From NCBI GenBank assembly GCA_905372155.1, contig CAJPNZ010000074.1, forward strand, positions 1 to 16,029: a stretch of DNA of 16,029 nucleotides. Reading direction: 5' to 3'. A model generated the notes under the pieces. The model did not search any database. It worked only from the letters and a program-made list of their open reading frames with translations, and was not told the DNA's origin. Shown here in pieces: positions 1 through 6,122 of the stretch. The stretch is from Propionibacteriaceae bacterium (GTDB lineage: Bacteria > Actinomycetota > Actinomycetes > Propionibacteriales > Propionibacteriaceae). Numbering within the stretch: position 1 is the stretch's first letter; each line of letters begins with the position of its first letter. A program made the position numbers and the translations under genes.

Positions 1-80
1 GGCGCCGGCCCCCCCGTCCCCACCTGCACCGGGCCGCCGCCCAGTGCCTCAATGACGATCTGTTTGTCGGTTCCACTCAT
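1..80 (-). CDS. Unknown protein, N-terminal 26 codons only
   Basis: An ATG at 80-78 opens a reading frame that runs off the left edge of the window. It begins MSGTDKQIVIEALGGGPVQV and continues into a Gly/Pro-rich stretch. The ATG overlaps the TGA of the preceding 465-residue gene in an ATGA junction, the usual sign of translational coupling, so the two are almost certainly co-transcribed. A run of seven G (coding strand; window 9-15) lies near codons 23-25. Too little is visible to assign a family or function. Confidence 0.6.
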   Translation of the reverse strand, partial: MSGTDKQIVIEALGGGPVQVGTGGPA

Positions 81-1474
81 TGTTTCCAGTCCTGGTCCAT
101 GTAATGGCACACCTCGTCGATGCTCGGGAGCCCCAGTTCGGCGGCGGCGCGCTCGTACTCGGCGGTCGCGTCCTCATCGCCGCGGACGACCGCCCGGGCG
201 CGCTCCTCGTCGGCGCGCAACCATTCGATGGCGCGCCCGAACAACGCCAGCCGATCGGGTTCCACCGTCCCGCCCACATCCTCCGGCGACGTCTCGTCCT
301 CGTGGCAGCCCGTCAGCCGGTGGAGGTCCCTCCGTTGTTTCTGGCCACTCGGGATGCCGCCGTAGATGGCCTGCTTGACGATTTTCGACGCCTTCGCCTC
401 CGTGACGGGCCTTCCGGCCATGTCCAGCCGGAAGCACTCGTGCCAGGCGCGGCGCATGGCGTCCTGGTGGGCCTCCTCCATCTTCTCGGCCAGTTTCAGG
501 TACTGCCCCTGAAGGGTTCGGCGGGTGAAGGTGGCGATCATCGCCTGGGCCAGCGCCGCCAGCCCGGCGTGGATTCCGTCCCATTCCAGGGCGGGATCGC
601 CCTGCGGGTCGGTCTCCTCCCCGAGCGGCAGGAGGTCGTCGTTCCAGGCGCGTTTCCCGGGTGTGGCGCCCGGGGGTTTCCACCCGGGACCGGAAGGCCC
701 GTTCAACAAGCCGGCGTACAGGCTTCTCAGCGCTATCCGGGCCGATTCGTCGATCAGCCCGAGCCTGGCGCAGGCCCGGGAGACCTCGCGTCGCGCAATC
801 TCATCGGCGCTCCCCTTCACATACGGTTCTCGCGCCGCGAGCGAAAACCGGGAGAAGACCGAGCGTTGCAACCCGAGGAAGACGTTCTCCCTCTCCTCGA
901 CCACCAGCGGCGGCCGTTCGTTCTCGCCCAGCCCGTAGCGCCCGTAGGGTTCGGCGTCCAGGCTGGCGCGTCCCTTGTCCTCCCAGAGCCGGTCGTAGAG
1001 CCCCTGGTATCCGGCGAACTCGTGCCTGCCCATCCGCCTGCCCAGCGGGACGCTGTTGCGCAGGAAGGTTTCCCACACCGACTCGACCTCCATGTCGGTG
1101 AGCACCACGTCCTGTTTCCATTTCGACCCGATGGCGACGGCGAGCGCCTCGGCGATCCGGCTGACGGTCACGTCCAGCTTCTGCTGCCGCGCCCGGGCCA
1201 TGGCATCGTCGATGCCGGTTCGCAGCAGGCCCAGCAGTTTCTCCACGACCTCGCGTCGCCCGTCGAGCCAGGCCAGCAGTTCCCGGCCGTGCTCGTCGTC
1301 GATCCTCTCCCCCCGCCCCACACCAATCCACGCGGGTTCAATGGCGATGCGGGGGTGCAACAGGCGTTTGACAATGAGATTCACGGTCACGCCAAACCCC
1401 CTGGGCGCGTATCGTCTCCACTGCGGCAGCCGCTCCAGCCACTGTCCGCACCACTGCACAAAGGACTTGGACAT
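77..1474 (-). CDS. Unrecognised 465-residue protein
   Basis: I do not recognise this family. The frame is open for 465 codons, starts with MSKSFVQWCGQWLERLPQWR, and has a clear Shine-Dalgarno sequence (AAGGAGA, window 1478-1484) just before the ATG, so the start is well supported. There is no signal peptide or obvious membrane segment; it looks like a soluble, charged, mostly helical cytoplasmic protein. A Gly/Pro-rich linker in the middle (around residues 263-273) separates two helical halves. The C-terminal half contains a basic patch (QKQRRDLHRL) and Glu/Arg-rich helices vaguely like sigma-factor or helix-turn-helix regions, but I cannot support that call. It overlaps the next minus-strand gene by ATGA, so the two probably work together. 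It is divergent from the helix-turn-helix-like gene at 1585. Confidence 0.8.
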   Translation of the reverse strand: MSKSFVQWCGQWLERLPQWRRYAPRGFGVTVNLIVKRLLHPRIAIEPAWIGVGRGERIDDEHGRELLAWLDGRREVVEKLLGLLRTGIDDAMARARQQKLDVTVSRIAEALAVAIGSKWKQDVVLTDMEVESVWETFLRNSVPLGRRMGRHEFAGYQGLYDRLWEDKGRASLDAEPYGRYGLGENERPPLVVEERENVFLGLQRSVFSRFSLAAREPYVKGSADEIARREVSRACARLGLIDESARIALRSLYAGLLNGPSGPGWKPPGATPGKRAWNDDLLPLGEETDPQGDPALEWDGIHAGLAALAQAMIATFTRRTLQGQYLKLAEKMEEAHQDAMRRAWHECFRLDMAGRPVTEAKASKIVKQAIYGGIPSGQKQRRDLHRLTGCHEDETSPEDVGGTVEPDRLALFGRAIEWLRADEERARAVVRGDEDATAEYERAAAELGLPSIDEVCHYMDQDWKQ

Positions 1475-1483
1475 CAGTCTCCT

Positions 1484-1505
1484 TCCGTCACCATCCTTTG
1501 ACGGA
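1484..1505. promoter_or_regulatory. Inverted repeat over the putative promoter of the 465-residue gene
   Basis: TCCGTCA (1484-1490) and TGACGGA (1499-1505) form a perfect 7-bp inverted repeat with an 8-nt spacer. On the minus strand it sits between the Shine-Dalgarno sequence and a candidate -10 box TAATGT (1510-1505), over the expected transcription start. A TTGTCA -35-like box lies at 1531-1526, 15 nt from the -10. The placement fits a repressor operator or a 5' UTR hairpin; no protein is assigned. Confidence 0.35.
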
Positions 1506-1572
1506 CATTACCCCCGAGATGGCCGTGACAACGGATTCTCCCCCATGAGTTCAGAAGTCAGATGACCAAAGC

Positions 1573-1578
1573 TAGTAT
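1573..1578 (+). promoter_or_regulatory. -10 box TAGTAT, probable leaderless start
   Basis: TAGTAT fits the actinobacterial TANNNT -10 consensus and ends 6 nt before the ATG at 1585, with no Shine-Dalgarno sequence between. Transcription would begin at or next to the start codon. Confidence 0.45.
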
Positions 1579-1584
1579 CTCGCC

Positions 1585-2532
1585 ATGGACAGCTCAGAAA
1601 TGGATGCTGCCTCCACGAAACATCAGGAGGCCTCGATCAGCGAACTGTTCAACGCCATCAAGAAACTACGTTCCGACGGGATCCAGAACCCCGATCTCCA
1701 CATACCCAAACCCTTGTTGACGGTGTTGGGACTCAACCCGGGCTCCCCCTTCGCCAGACACCAGGTCTCCAAGGCGCTGTTGTCGTGTGCCGCGCGCCTG
1801 GAGGAGAACACCCGGAGCGCGTTCCTGTTCGCCGCCGGGTTCTGCAGGGACATCACCGGCTCCCCCGGGGAGCGAGTGAATCGCGCCGCCACCGTTTTGA
1901 ACATGGGGCGCCGCACCCTGTACCGCCACATCGAGAAGGCCGCCCACGAGATCACCCATCTGCTGCTCGCCGGCGACCACACCCCCGCGTTGGAGAACAT
2001 CGACTTCATCACGACGAGCACCCACTGCCGCCTGGATCTTCGCGACGACTCGCCCACCGTCCTGATGAACCGCACGGTGATGGCCCTCCGCGACGGTTTC
2101 AACGCCCTCGACGAGCACCTGTTCCTGCCCCTGCTGCGCGACCCCGAGCTGAGGTACTACGCCCTCGAGGGATGCAGGCTGGCGGGACTCCAGGAGAACG
2201 GCGGCTCGTGGACCGTCCAGCTGCGGCTCCCCCGCTGCCTGAACGTCGGGGAGTCCCACACCTTCTCGGTGTCCGTGCGCCTGCCCGACCACGACTGCCT
2301 GGAACCGGTCTTCGGGTTCGCCCCCGTCACGTCCATGCACGCCGCGAGGATCGAGCTGCACTTCGAGGCGCGTCTCCCAAGCCTCGTCGAGCGCATCGAC
2401 CGCACCTGGCCCGCCCAGATGATGTCCCCCACCGCTTCCGGTCATCCCGTCGAGGTGATGGGCAACAGGGCCGTCGCCAACTTCAGGAACATGCAGCCCG
2501 GCTGGAGCTACGGGATCCGCTGGGCCTGGTGA
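1585..2532 (+). CDS. Unrecognised 315-residue protein with helix-turn-helix-like segment
   Basis: The family is not recognised. Residues about 95-127 (NRAATVLNMGRRTLYRHIEKAA and following) look like a helix-turn-helix: a short helix, the turn NMG, then an Arg/Tyr-rich recognition helix. The N-terminal 90 residues are helical. The C-terminal 180 residues read as a mixed alpha/beta domain rich in beta strands (RLDLRDD, WTVQLRLPRC, FSVSVRLPDHDC, ARIELHFEARL) and end with an aromatic GWSYGIRWAW tail. There is no membrane segment or signal peptide, so it is probably a cytoplasmic DNA-binding or sensing protein. ATG 1585 is preferred because it has a -10 box 6 nt upstream. The gene is divergent from the 465-residue gene and sits ahead of the WhiB-like gene; a regulatory link is inference only. 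Confidence 0.8.
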   Translation: MDSSEMDAASTKHQEASISELFNAIKKLRSDGIQNPDLHIPKPLLTVLGLNPGSPFARHQVSKALLSCAARLEENTRSAFLFAAGFCRDITGSPGERVNRAATVLNMGRRTLYRHIEKAAHEITHLLLAGDHTPALENIDFITTSTHCRLDLRDDSPTVLMNRTVMALRDGFNALDEHLFLPLLRDPELRYYALEGCRLAGLQENGGSWTVQLRLPRCLNVGESHTFSVSVRLPDHDCLEPVFGFAPVTSMHAARIELHFEARLPSLVERIDRTWPAQMMSPTASGHPVEVMGNRAVANFRNMQPGWSYGIRWAW

Positions 2533-2849
2533 GCACCCGTCCCGCTCTCGGGAAAATCCCTGAGTACTCATACCACCCCGGTGGGTCATCCCTGAGTACC
2601 CGACCTCGACCCGCGACTAGGCGTTTCAACCGAAAGTACGACAGGCGATCCGCGCAGACCCCAGTCAGCGCGGGTTTGCGAAAGCAACTTCCCTGAGTAC
2701 GGATACTCAGCTGCGTGCAAGCCGGATACCCAAGAAAGTCAGGTAGTGCCCCCTACCAAAAGCGCTTATCAGCTTCCGGAAGATCCGCCACTCTGGTGTG
2801 ACAGGCATCAAGAAGACCCCATACCCCAGGGGCAAGGAGGACCCACACC
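2533..2849. other. 317-bp intergenic region upstream of the WhiB-like gene
   Basis: No credible gene is seen here. The stretch holds three copies of CCCTGAGTAC (annotated separately) and a small inverted repeat GGTAG/CTACC (2742-2746 and 2753-2757). It also holds the leader of the WhiB-like gene with a strong Shine-Dalgarno sequence AAGGAGG (2834-2840). It is long for this compact genome, consistent with multiple regulatory inputs. Confidence 0.7.
2558..2709. promoter_or_regulatory. Three CCCTGAGTAC sites, candidate operators
   Basis: CCCTGAGTAC occurs at 2558-2567, 2590-2599 and 2691-2700. The first extends into the perfect palindrome TGAGTACTCA (2561-2570). The third is followed by its mirror to give TGAGTA-CGGA-TACTCA (2694-2709). 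The second is a lone half site. I noticed no other copies in the window. They lie 150-290 bp upstream of the WhiB-like start, so they may bind a regulator of that gene or act on the end of the upstream gene. Confidence 0.5.
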
Positions 2850-3398
2850 GTGACCATCGCTCTCGACAACGCCACCCCTTGCGTCAAGTTCGCCTCACTC
2901 TTCCAGAACCCTCTCCTGGAGGACGAGACCAGCGTCGAGACCGCCGCCGACATTCGCACCCAGGCGGCTCTCGCCGCCCACGCCGCGAAGCTCTGCGGGG
3001 AGTGCCCCCTGCGCGCCCAGTGCCTCACCGACGCCGTGGTCTCCTACGACGTCGCAGGTTTCGTGGCAGGCACCACCGAACCCCAGCGTCGCGAGATCCG
3101 CGCCCGCCTCAACGTCACCGTCGAGCCGGAGGAGCTGGACAGCTTCGCCGGGGTCTCCTCGGGCCGCAGCTTCGACCACGAGGAGATCCACCGACTGCGG
3201 CAGGCCAACCCCACCCAGCCGCTTTCCGCCATCGCCGCGCGAGTCGGTTGCTCCATCTCGACGGTCAAACGCCACCTCAGGCGGGCCGAGGCGCGGGGCG
3301 GGGTCGTGAAGTCCATCGACAAGAAACGCAAACCCAGCAGGCGTGAGGTGATGGAGGCCGCCGCCGAAGTTCTGAGCCCCGTCTCCTCGGTCGCCTGA
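2850..3398 (+). CDS. WhiB-like (Wbl) iron-sulfur regulator with C-terminal HTH
   Basis: The protein has 182 residues. The N-terminal half carries the Wbl cysteine pattern: C11, then C49-x2-C52-x5-C58 (LCGECPLRAQC). In the family these ligate a 4Fe-4S cluster that senses redox or NO. The usual G[VI]WGG turn appears in altered form as AGFVAGTT (69-76), followed by basic RREIRAR. Residues about 113-150 (LSAIAARVGCSISTVKRHL) form an added helix-turn-helix, and the tail is basic (KKRKPSRRE), so it probably binds DNA by itself. Most Wbl proteins are 80-130 residues and lack this second domain. The GTG start at 2850 is chosen because AAGGAGG lies 9 nt upstream. The family acts with the main sigma factor in transcription control; the targets here are unknown. 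Confidence 0.88.
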   Translation: MTIALDNATPCVKFASLFQNPLLEDETSVETAADIRTQAALAAHAAKLCGECPLRAQCLTDAVVSYDVAGFVAGTTEPQRREIRARLNVTVEPEELDSFAGVSSGRSFDHEEIHRLRQANPTQPLSAIAARVGCSISTVKRHLRRAEARGGVVKSIDKKRKPSRREVMEAAAEVLSPVSSVA

Positions 3399-3415
3399 CC
3401 CCTTCCCACACGAGC

Positions 3416-3479
3416 CGCCGCCGAAACGGAATCACAGGACACCGTCCTCTCCCGTCCTGCTCATTCCGATTCGGCGGCG
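3416..3479. terminator. Strong hairpin between convergent genes
   Basis: Left arm 3416-3432 and right arm 3463-3479 pair over 17 positions with one mismatch. An inner stem (CAGGAC 3435-3440 with GTCCTG 3454-3459) extends the hairpin. It starts 18 nt after the WhiB-like stop codon, and its right arm lies inside the last codons of the convergent HAD gene. It lacks a clear T-run but is probably a terminator for the plus-strand transcript. Confidence 0.6.
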
Positions 3480-4261
3480 TTCTGGAACCAGCGTTCCAGC
3501 TCTTGAACGGCCCCTCCGGAGTCGAAGTCGCCGGTGACGTGATCGGCCGCGGCTCTCACGCCGCGGGGGGCATCACCCATCGCGACCCCCCGCCCGGCCC
3601 ACCGGATCATCTCGATGTCGTTGTAGCCGTCGCCGAGGACCAGCACGTCGGCGGCGGCGACACCGAGTTCCCCGCACACCCGCTCCAGGCCCTGGGCCTT
3701 GTCAACATCCTTGGGGACGATGTCCACCCACGACGACCAGCCCATGTAGTACGACACCTCCCGCAACCCCAGCGCCTCGACCATCCCGTTGAAGACGTCG
3801 TCGTCGGTTTCCGGATCGCGCACCACGATGCGGGAAACCGGGCGCGAGGCCAACTCCTCGACGCTCTCCACGACGAAGTCGCCGTTCAGTTCCCCGTCGG
3901 GGAAGGGTTTCGAGACCCGCCACAACATGCCGTCGGTGACGGCGATGGCCGCGTTCGGGGCCAGCCTGGCCACCCGGGAGATGGAGTCGGCGGGGTCGAA
4001 CCGGATCTCGTGGACCACGTCGACGGGCGGGTAGTTCACGATCATCGCTCCGTTCGCGCACACCGACGGGCCGGGCGGCAGGCCGAGGGCGTCGAAGATC
4101 TTCTGTGTTCCGGCCCAGGCCCGTCCCGTCGTGAGCACCACCGGCACCCCGGCGGCGATGACGCGCCGCACCGCGTCGCGCACGTCATCGGGAAGGTCGC
4201 CGTTGACGCTGACGATGGTGCCGTCGATGTCGAGGGCGACCAGGGCAGGTGTGAAGGTCAT
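3461..4261 (-). CDS. HAD-superfamily phosphatase (Cof/IIB type)
   Basis: This is a cytosolic Mg-dependent phosphatase of the haloacid dehalogenase superfamily, 266 residues. Motif I is DIDGT (D11 nucleophile, D13). Motif II is TTGR (44-47). Motif III is the lysine in DKAQGLE (K188). Motif IV is GDGYND (210-215). The large cap inserted between motifs II and III, with the small beta-rich WVDIVPKDVDKA lead-in, is typical of the Cof/IIB subfamily, which acts on sugar phosphates and related small molecules; the substrate cannot be read from sequence. An upstream in-frame ATG at 4309 exists, but ATG 4261 has GGAGAAA just before it (4264-4270) and starts at the usual place before motif I. It lies 75 nt downstream of serS on the same strand, an arrangement I recall from other actinobacteria. 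Confidence 0.88.
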   Translation of the reverse strand: MTFTPALVALDIDGTIVSVNGDLPDDVRDAVRRVIAAGVPVVLTTGRAWAGTQKIFDALGLPPGPSVCANGAMIVNYPPVDVVHEIRFDPADSISRVARLAPNAAIAVTDGMLWRVSKPFPDGELNGDFVVESVEELASRPVSRIVVRDPETDDDVFNGMVEALGLREVSYYMGWSSWVDIVPKDVDKAQGLERVCGELGVAAADVLVLGDGYNDIEMIRWAGRGVAMGDAPRGVRAAADHVTGDFDSGGAVQELERWFQNAAESE

Positions 4262-4284
4262 CGTTTCTCCTGGGTTCGTGGGAT

Positions 4285-4301
4285 CGCTGACCGGGTCAGC
4301 G
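4285..4301 (-). terminator. Small hairpin between serS and the HAD gene
   Basis: CGCTGAC (4285-4291) and GTCAGCG (4295-4301) form a 7-bp stem with a 3-nt loop in the 75-nt gap. There is no T-run. It may attenuate serS read-through or form part of the HAD leader. Confidence 0.3.
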
Positions 4302-4336
4302 CAAGGCACCCCCCGGAATAACTGGCCGGGTGGGGA

Positions 4337-5608
4337 TCAGCCCGCCGTGAGCACCTCGAGGCCGCCGAGGTGGGGGCGCAGTGCCTCGGGAACGCGCACC
4401 GATCCGTCGGCCCGCTGGTGGTTCTCGAGCAGCATGATGATGATCCGGGTCATGGCGCACAGCGTGCCGTTGAGGGTGGCGACGTGCTCGGTGCCCTTCT
4501 CGGTGCGGTACCGGATCCCGAGGCGGCGGGCCTGGAACTGGGTGCAGTTGGAGGTGGAGGTCACCTCGCGGTAGCGCTGCTGGGTGGGCAACCAGGCGTA
4601 GCAGTCGTACTTGCGGGCGGCGCTGAGGCCGAGATCCCCGGAGGCGACGTCGAGGACCTGGAAGGGAATCTCCAGCGCCTGGAGGAACTCCTTCTCGAAA
4701 CCGAGGAGTCTCTGGTGCCAATCCTCGGCGTCCTCGGGCAGGCAGTGGATGAACATCTCGACCTTGTCGAACCAGTGGACGCGGAAGATGCCGCGGGTGT
4801 CCTTGCCGTAGGAGCCGGCCTCGCGGCGGAAGCAGGGGCTGAACGCGGCGTAGCGGCGTGGCAGGGAGCCGGCGTCGAGGATCTCGTCGCTGTGGAAGGC
4901 CGCCAGGGCCACCTCGGAGGTGCCGACGAGGTAGAGGTCGTCGGTGGGGAGGTGGTAGACGTCCTTGGCGGCCTGGCCGAGGAAACCGGTGCCGGCCATC
5001 GCCTCGGGTTTCACCAGCGCCGGGGGGATCATGGCGGTGAATCCCCACTCGACGGCCTTGGTCATGGCCAGGTTCAGCAACGCGAACTCCAGGCGCGCAC
5101 CGATGCCGGTGAGCACGTAGAACCGCGACCCGGAGATCTTCGTGCCGCGTTCCATGTCGATGGCGCCCAGCGCCTCGCCGAGCTCCAGGTGATCCTTGGG
5201 TTCGAAACCCTCGGCGGCGAAGTCGCGGGGGACACCGACGGTCTCGATCACGAGGCCGTCGTCCTCACCACCGCGCGGCACACCGTCGATGACGATGTTG
5301 CCGAGCTGCATGATCAGCTCGTTGAAACGTTCCCCGGCGGCCTCCGACTGCTCCTGTGCGGCCTTCACGTCGGCGGCGAGCTGTTTGGTGCGGGCCAGCA
5401 GCTCGGTCTTCTCGTCGCCCTGCGCCTTGGGGATGAGCCTGCCGAGTTCCTTCTGCTCGGCACGCAGCCTGTCGTGGGTCGCGATCCCCGAGCGGCGCGC
5501 CTCATCGGCCGAGACCAGTTCGTCGACGAGCTCGACGGAGTCCCCGCGGGCCTCCTGCGAACGTCGGACGAGGTCGGGGTCGGTGCGCAGCAGCTTGGGA
5601 TCGATCAT
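4337..5608 (-). CDS. serS: Seryl-tRNA synthetase
   Basis: Cytosolic class II aminoacyl-tRNA synthetase that charges tRNA-Ser (and tRNA-Sec where present) with serine using ATP. It has 423 residues, the usual length. Residues 1-105 are the N-terminal domain with the long antiparallel coiled coil (about 30-100, rich in K/E/Q/A) that grips the tRNA variable arm. GTSE (229-232) is the serine-site motif. Motif 2 is FSPCFRREAGSYGKDTRG and following (257-284). Motif 3 is LNGTLCAMTRIIIMLLENHQ (379-398). TSTSNCTQFQARR precedes it at 350-362. The frame can be extended to 5716, but MIDPKLLR at 5608 is the conserved SerS N terminus. There is no Shine-Dalgarno sequence; a TAGAGT -10 box 7 nt upstream suggests a leaderless mRNA. 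The repeat-rich gap to pheA lies upstream. Confidence 0.97.
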   Translation of the reverse strand: MIDPKLLRTDPDLVRRSQEARGDSVELVDELVSADEARRSGIATHDRLRAEQKELGRLIPKAQGDEKTELLARTKQLAADVKAAQEQSEAAGERFNELIMQLGNIVIDGVPRGGEDDGLVIETVGVPRDFAAEGFEPKDHLELGEALGAIDMERGTKISGSRFYVLTGIGARLEFALLNLAMTKAVEWGFTAMIPPALVKPEAMAGTGFLGQAAKDVYHLPTDDLYLVGTSEVALAAFHSDEILDAGSLPRRYAAFSPCFRREAGSYGKDTRGIFRVHWFDKVEMFIHCLPEDAEDWHQRLLGFEKEFLQALEIPFQVLDVASGDLGLSAARKYDCYAWLPTQQRYREVTSTSNCTQFQARRLGIRYRTEKGTEHVATLNGTLCAMTRIIIMLLENHQRADGSVRVPEALRPHLGGLEVLTAG

Positions 5609-5615
5609 GGGGTGA

Positions 5616-5621
5616 ACTCTA
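5616..5621 (-). promoter_or_regulatory. -10 box TAGAGT of serS
   Basis: On the minus strand TAGAGT is followed by 7 nt and then the serS ATG (5608). There is no Shine-Dalgarno sequence, so transcription probably starts at the ATG. Confidence 0.5.
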
Positions 5622-5810
5622 CGCGGATGTCGTGCGCAACCGGTCGCAGGACCACGATTCCCGGCCCTGCCCTTCCCGAAGCCGGTTGGGCCGGGGAGCG
5701 CTTGCCTTGTGGTCAAACGCTTGCGCCACAGCGCTGGCGTTCGACGAGAAGGCAGGCGTTCCCGTCGGGAAAGCTGGCGGACGACGATTGGGCCGGCGTT
5801 GGGTGGCCGG

Positions 5811-5972
5811 GAGCGAAGCCGGTTGAGCCGGGCCGCGACGAGGGAGCAGCCGTGTCGAAACCACCCATGCGCGTCCGAGGAGCCGTGGTCAGGTCCGCCG
5901 TCCAGCCGCCGGATGGTTTCGACACAGCCGTTCGCTAGCGCTCACGAGCTGGCTCAACCAGCTTCGGGGAAG
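5811..5972. repeat. Imperfect inverted-repeat intergenic element
   Basis: GTGTCGAAACCA (5852-5863) and its exact complement TGGTTTCGACAC (5914-5925) flank a 50-nt centre. Outside them the similarity continues: GAAGCCGGTTGAGCC on the left mirrors GGCTCAACCAGCTTC on the right. The whole therefore reads as two diverging half elements, each about 55 nt. Such GGTTTCGACAC...GCTCAACCAGC elements are, as I recall, common intergenic repeats in actinobacterial genomes. Confidence 0.55.
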
Positions 5973-6106
5973 GCCACCCACGAGTCGGCTCAACCAGCTT
6001 CGGGGACGACCACCCACGAGTCAGCTCAACCAGCTTCGGGGACGACCACCCACAAGTCTCAACCAGCTTCGGGGACGGCCTCGTCGCGAGCCGGCTCATC
6101 CGGTTC
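5952..6106. repeat. Tandem 36-bp repeats (about four copies plus a fragment)
   Basis: Copies start with GCTCAACCAGCTTCGGGG at 5952 and 5988 (36 bp each) and at 6024 (35 bp). A fourth, lacking the first bases, starts at 6059, and a diverged half copy GGCTCATCCGG starts near 6093. There are no spacers between copies. On the minus strand the 36-bp unit would read as the 12-residue repeat SSPKLVEPTRGW in an open frame (6150-5935), but no Shine-Dalgarno sequence or known family supports a protein. Confidence 0.75.
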
Positions 6107-6122
6107 TTGTCACCCGCGTCCC

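Larger units (their letters stand above)
5609..6122. other. 514-bp gene-free stretch between serS and pheA
   Basis: No convincing gene is seen. It contains the serS promoter, an inverted-repeat element (5811-5972) and tandem 36-bp repeats (5952-6106). The core GGCTCAACCAGCTTCGGG occurs in both orientations: in reverse near 5667-5690 and 5811-5832, forward from 5952 on. This suggests several insertions of one mobile or REP-like intergenic repeat family. Confidence 0.6.

Noticed and set aside
80..1501. Long plus-strand open frame of 473 codons
   Set aside because: It is a shadow of the minus-strand 465-residue gene, which has a clear Shine-Dalgarno sequence; the shadow product is low-complexity and Pro/Gly/Arg-rich.
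4370..5938. Long plus-strand open frame of 522 codons opposite serS
   Set aside because: It is antisense to an unmistakable serS; the product is a Gly/Val/Leu-rich mirror of it.
5952..6106. CRISPR array (36-bp repeat unit)
   Set aside because: The repeats are directly joined with no unique spacers, and no cas gene is nearby.
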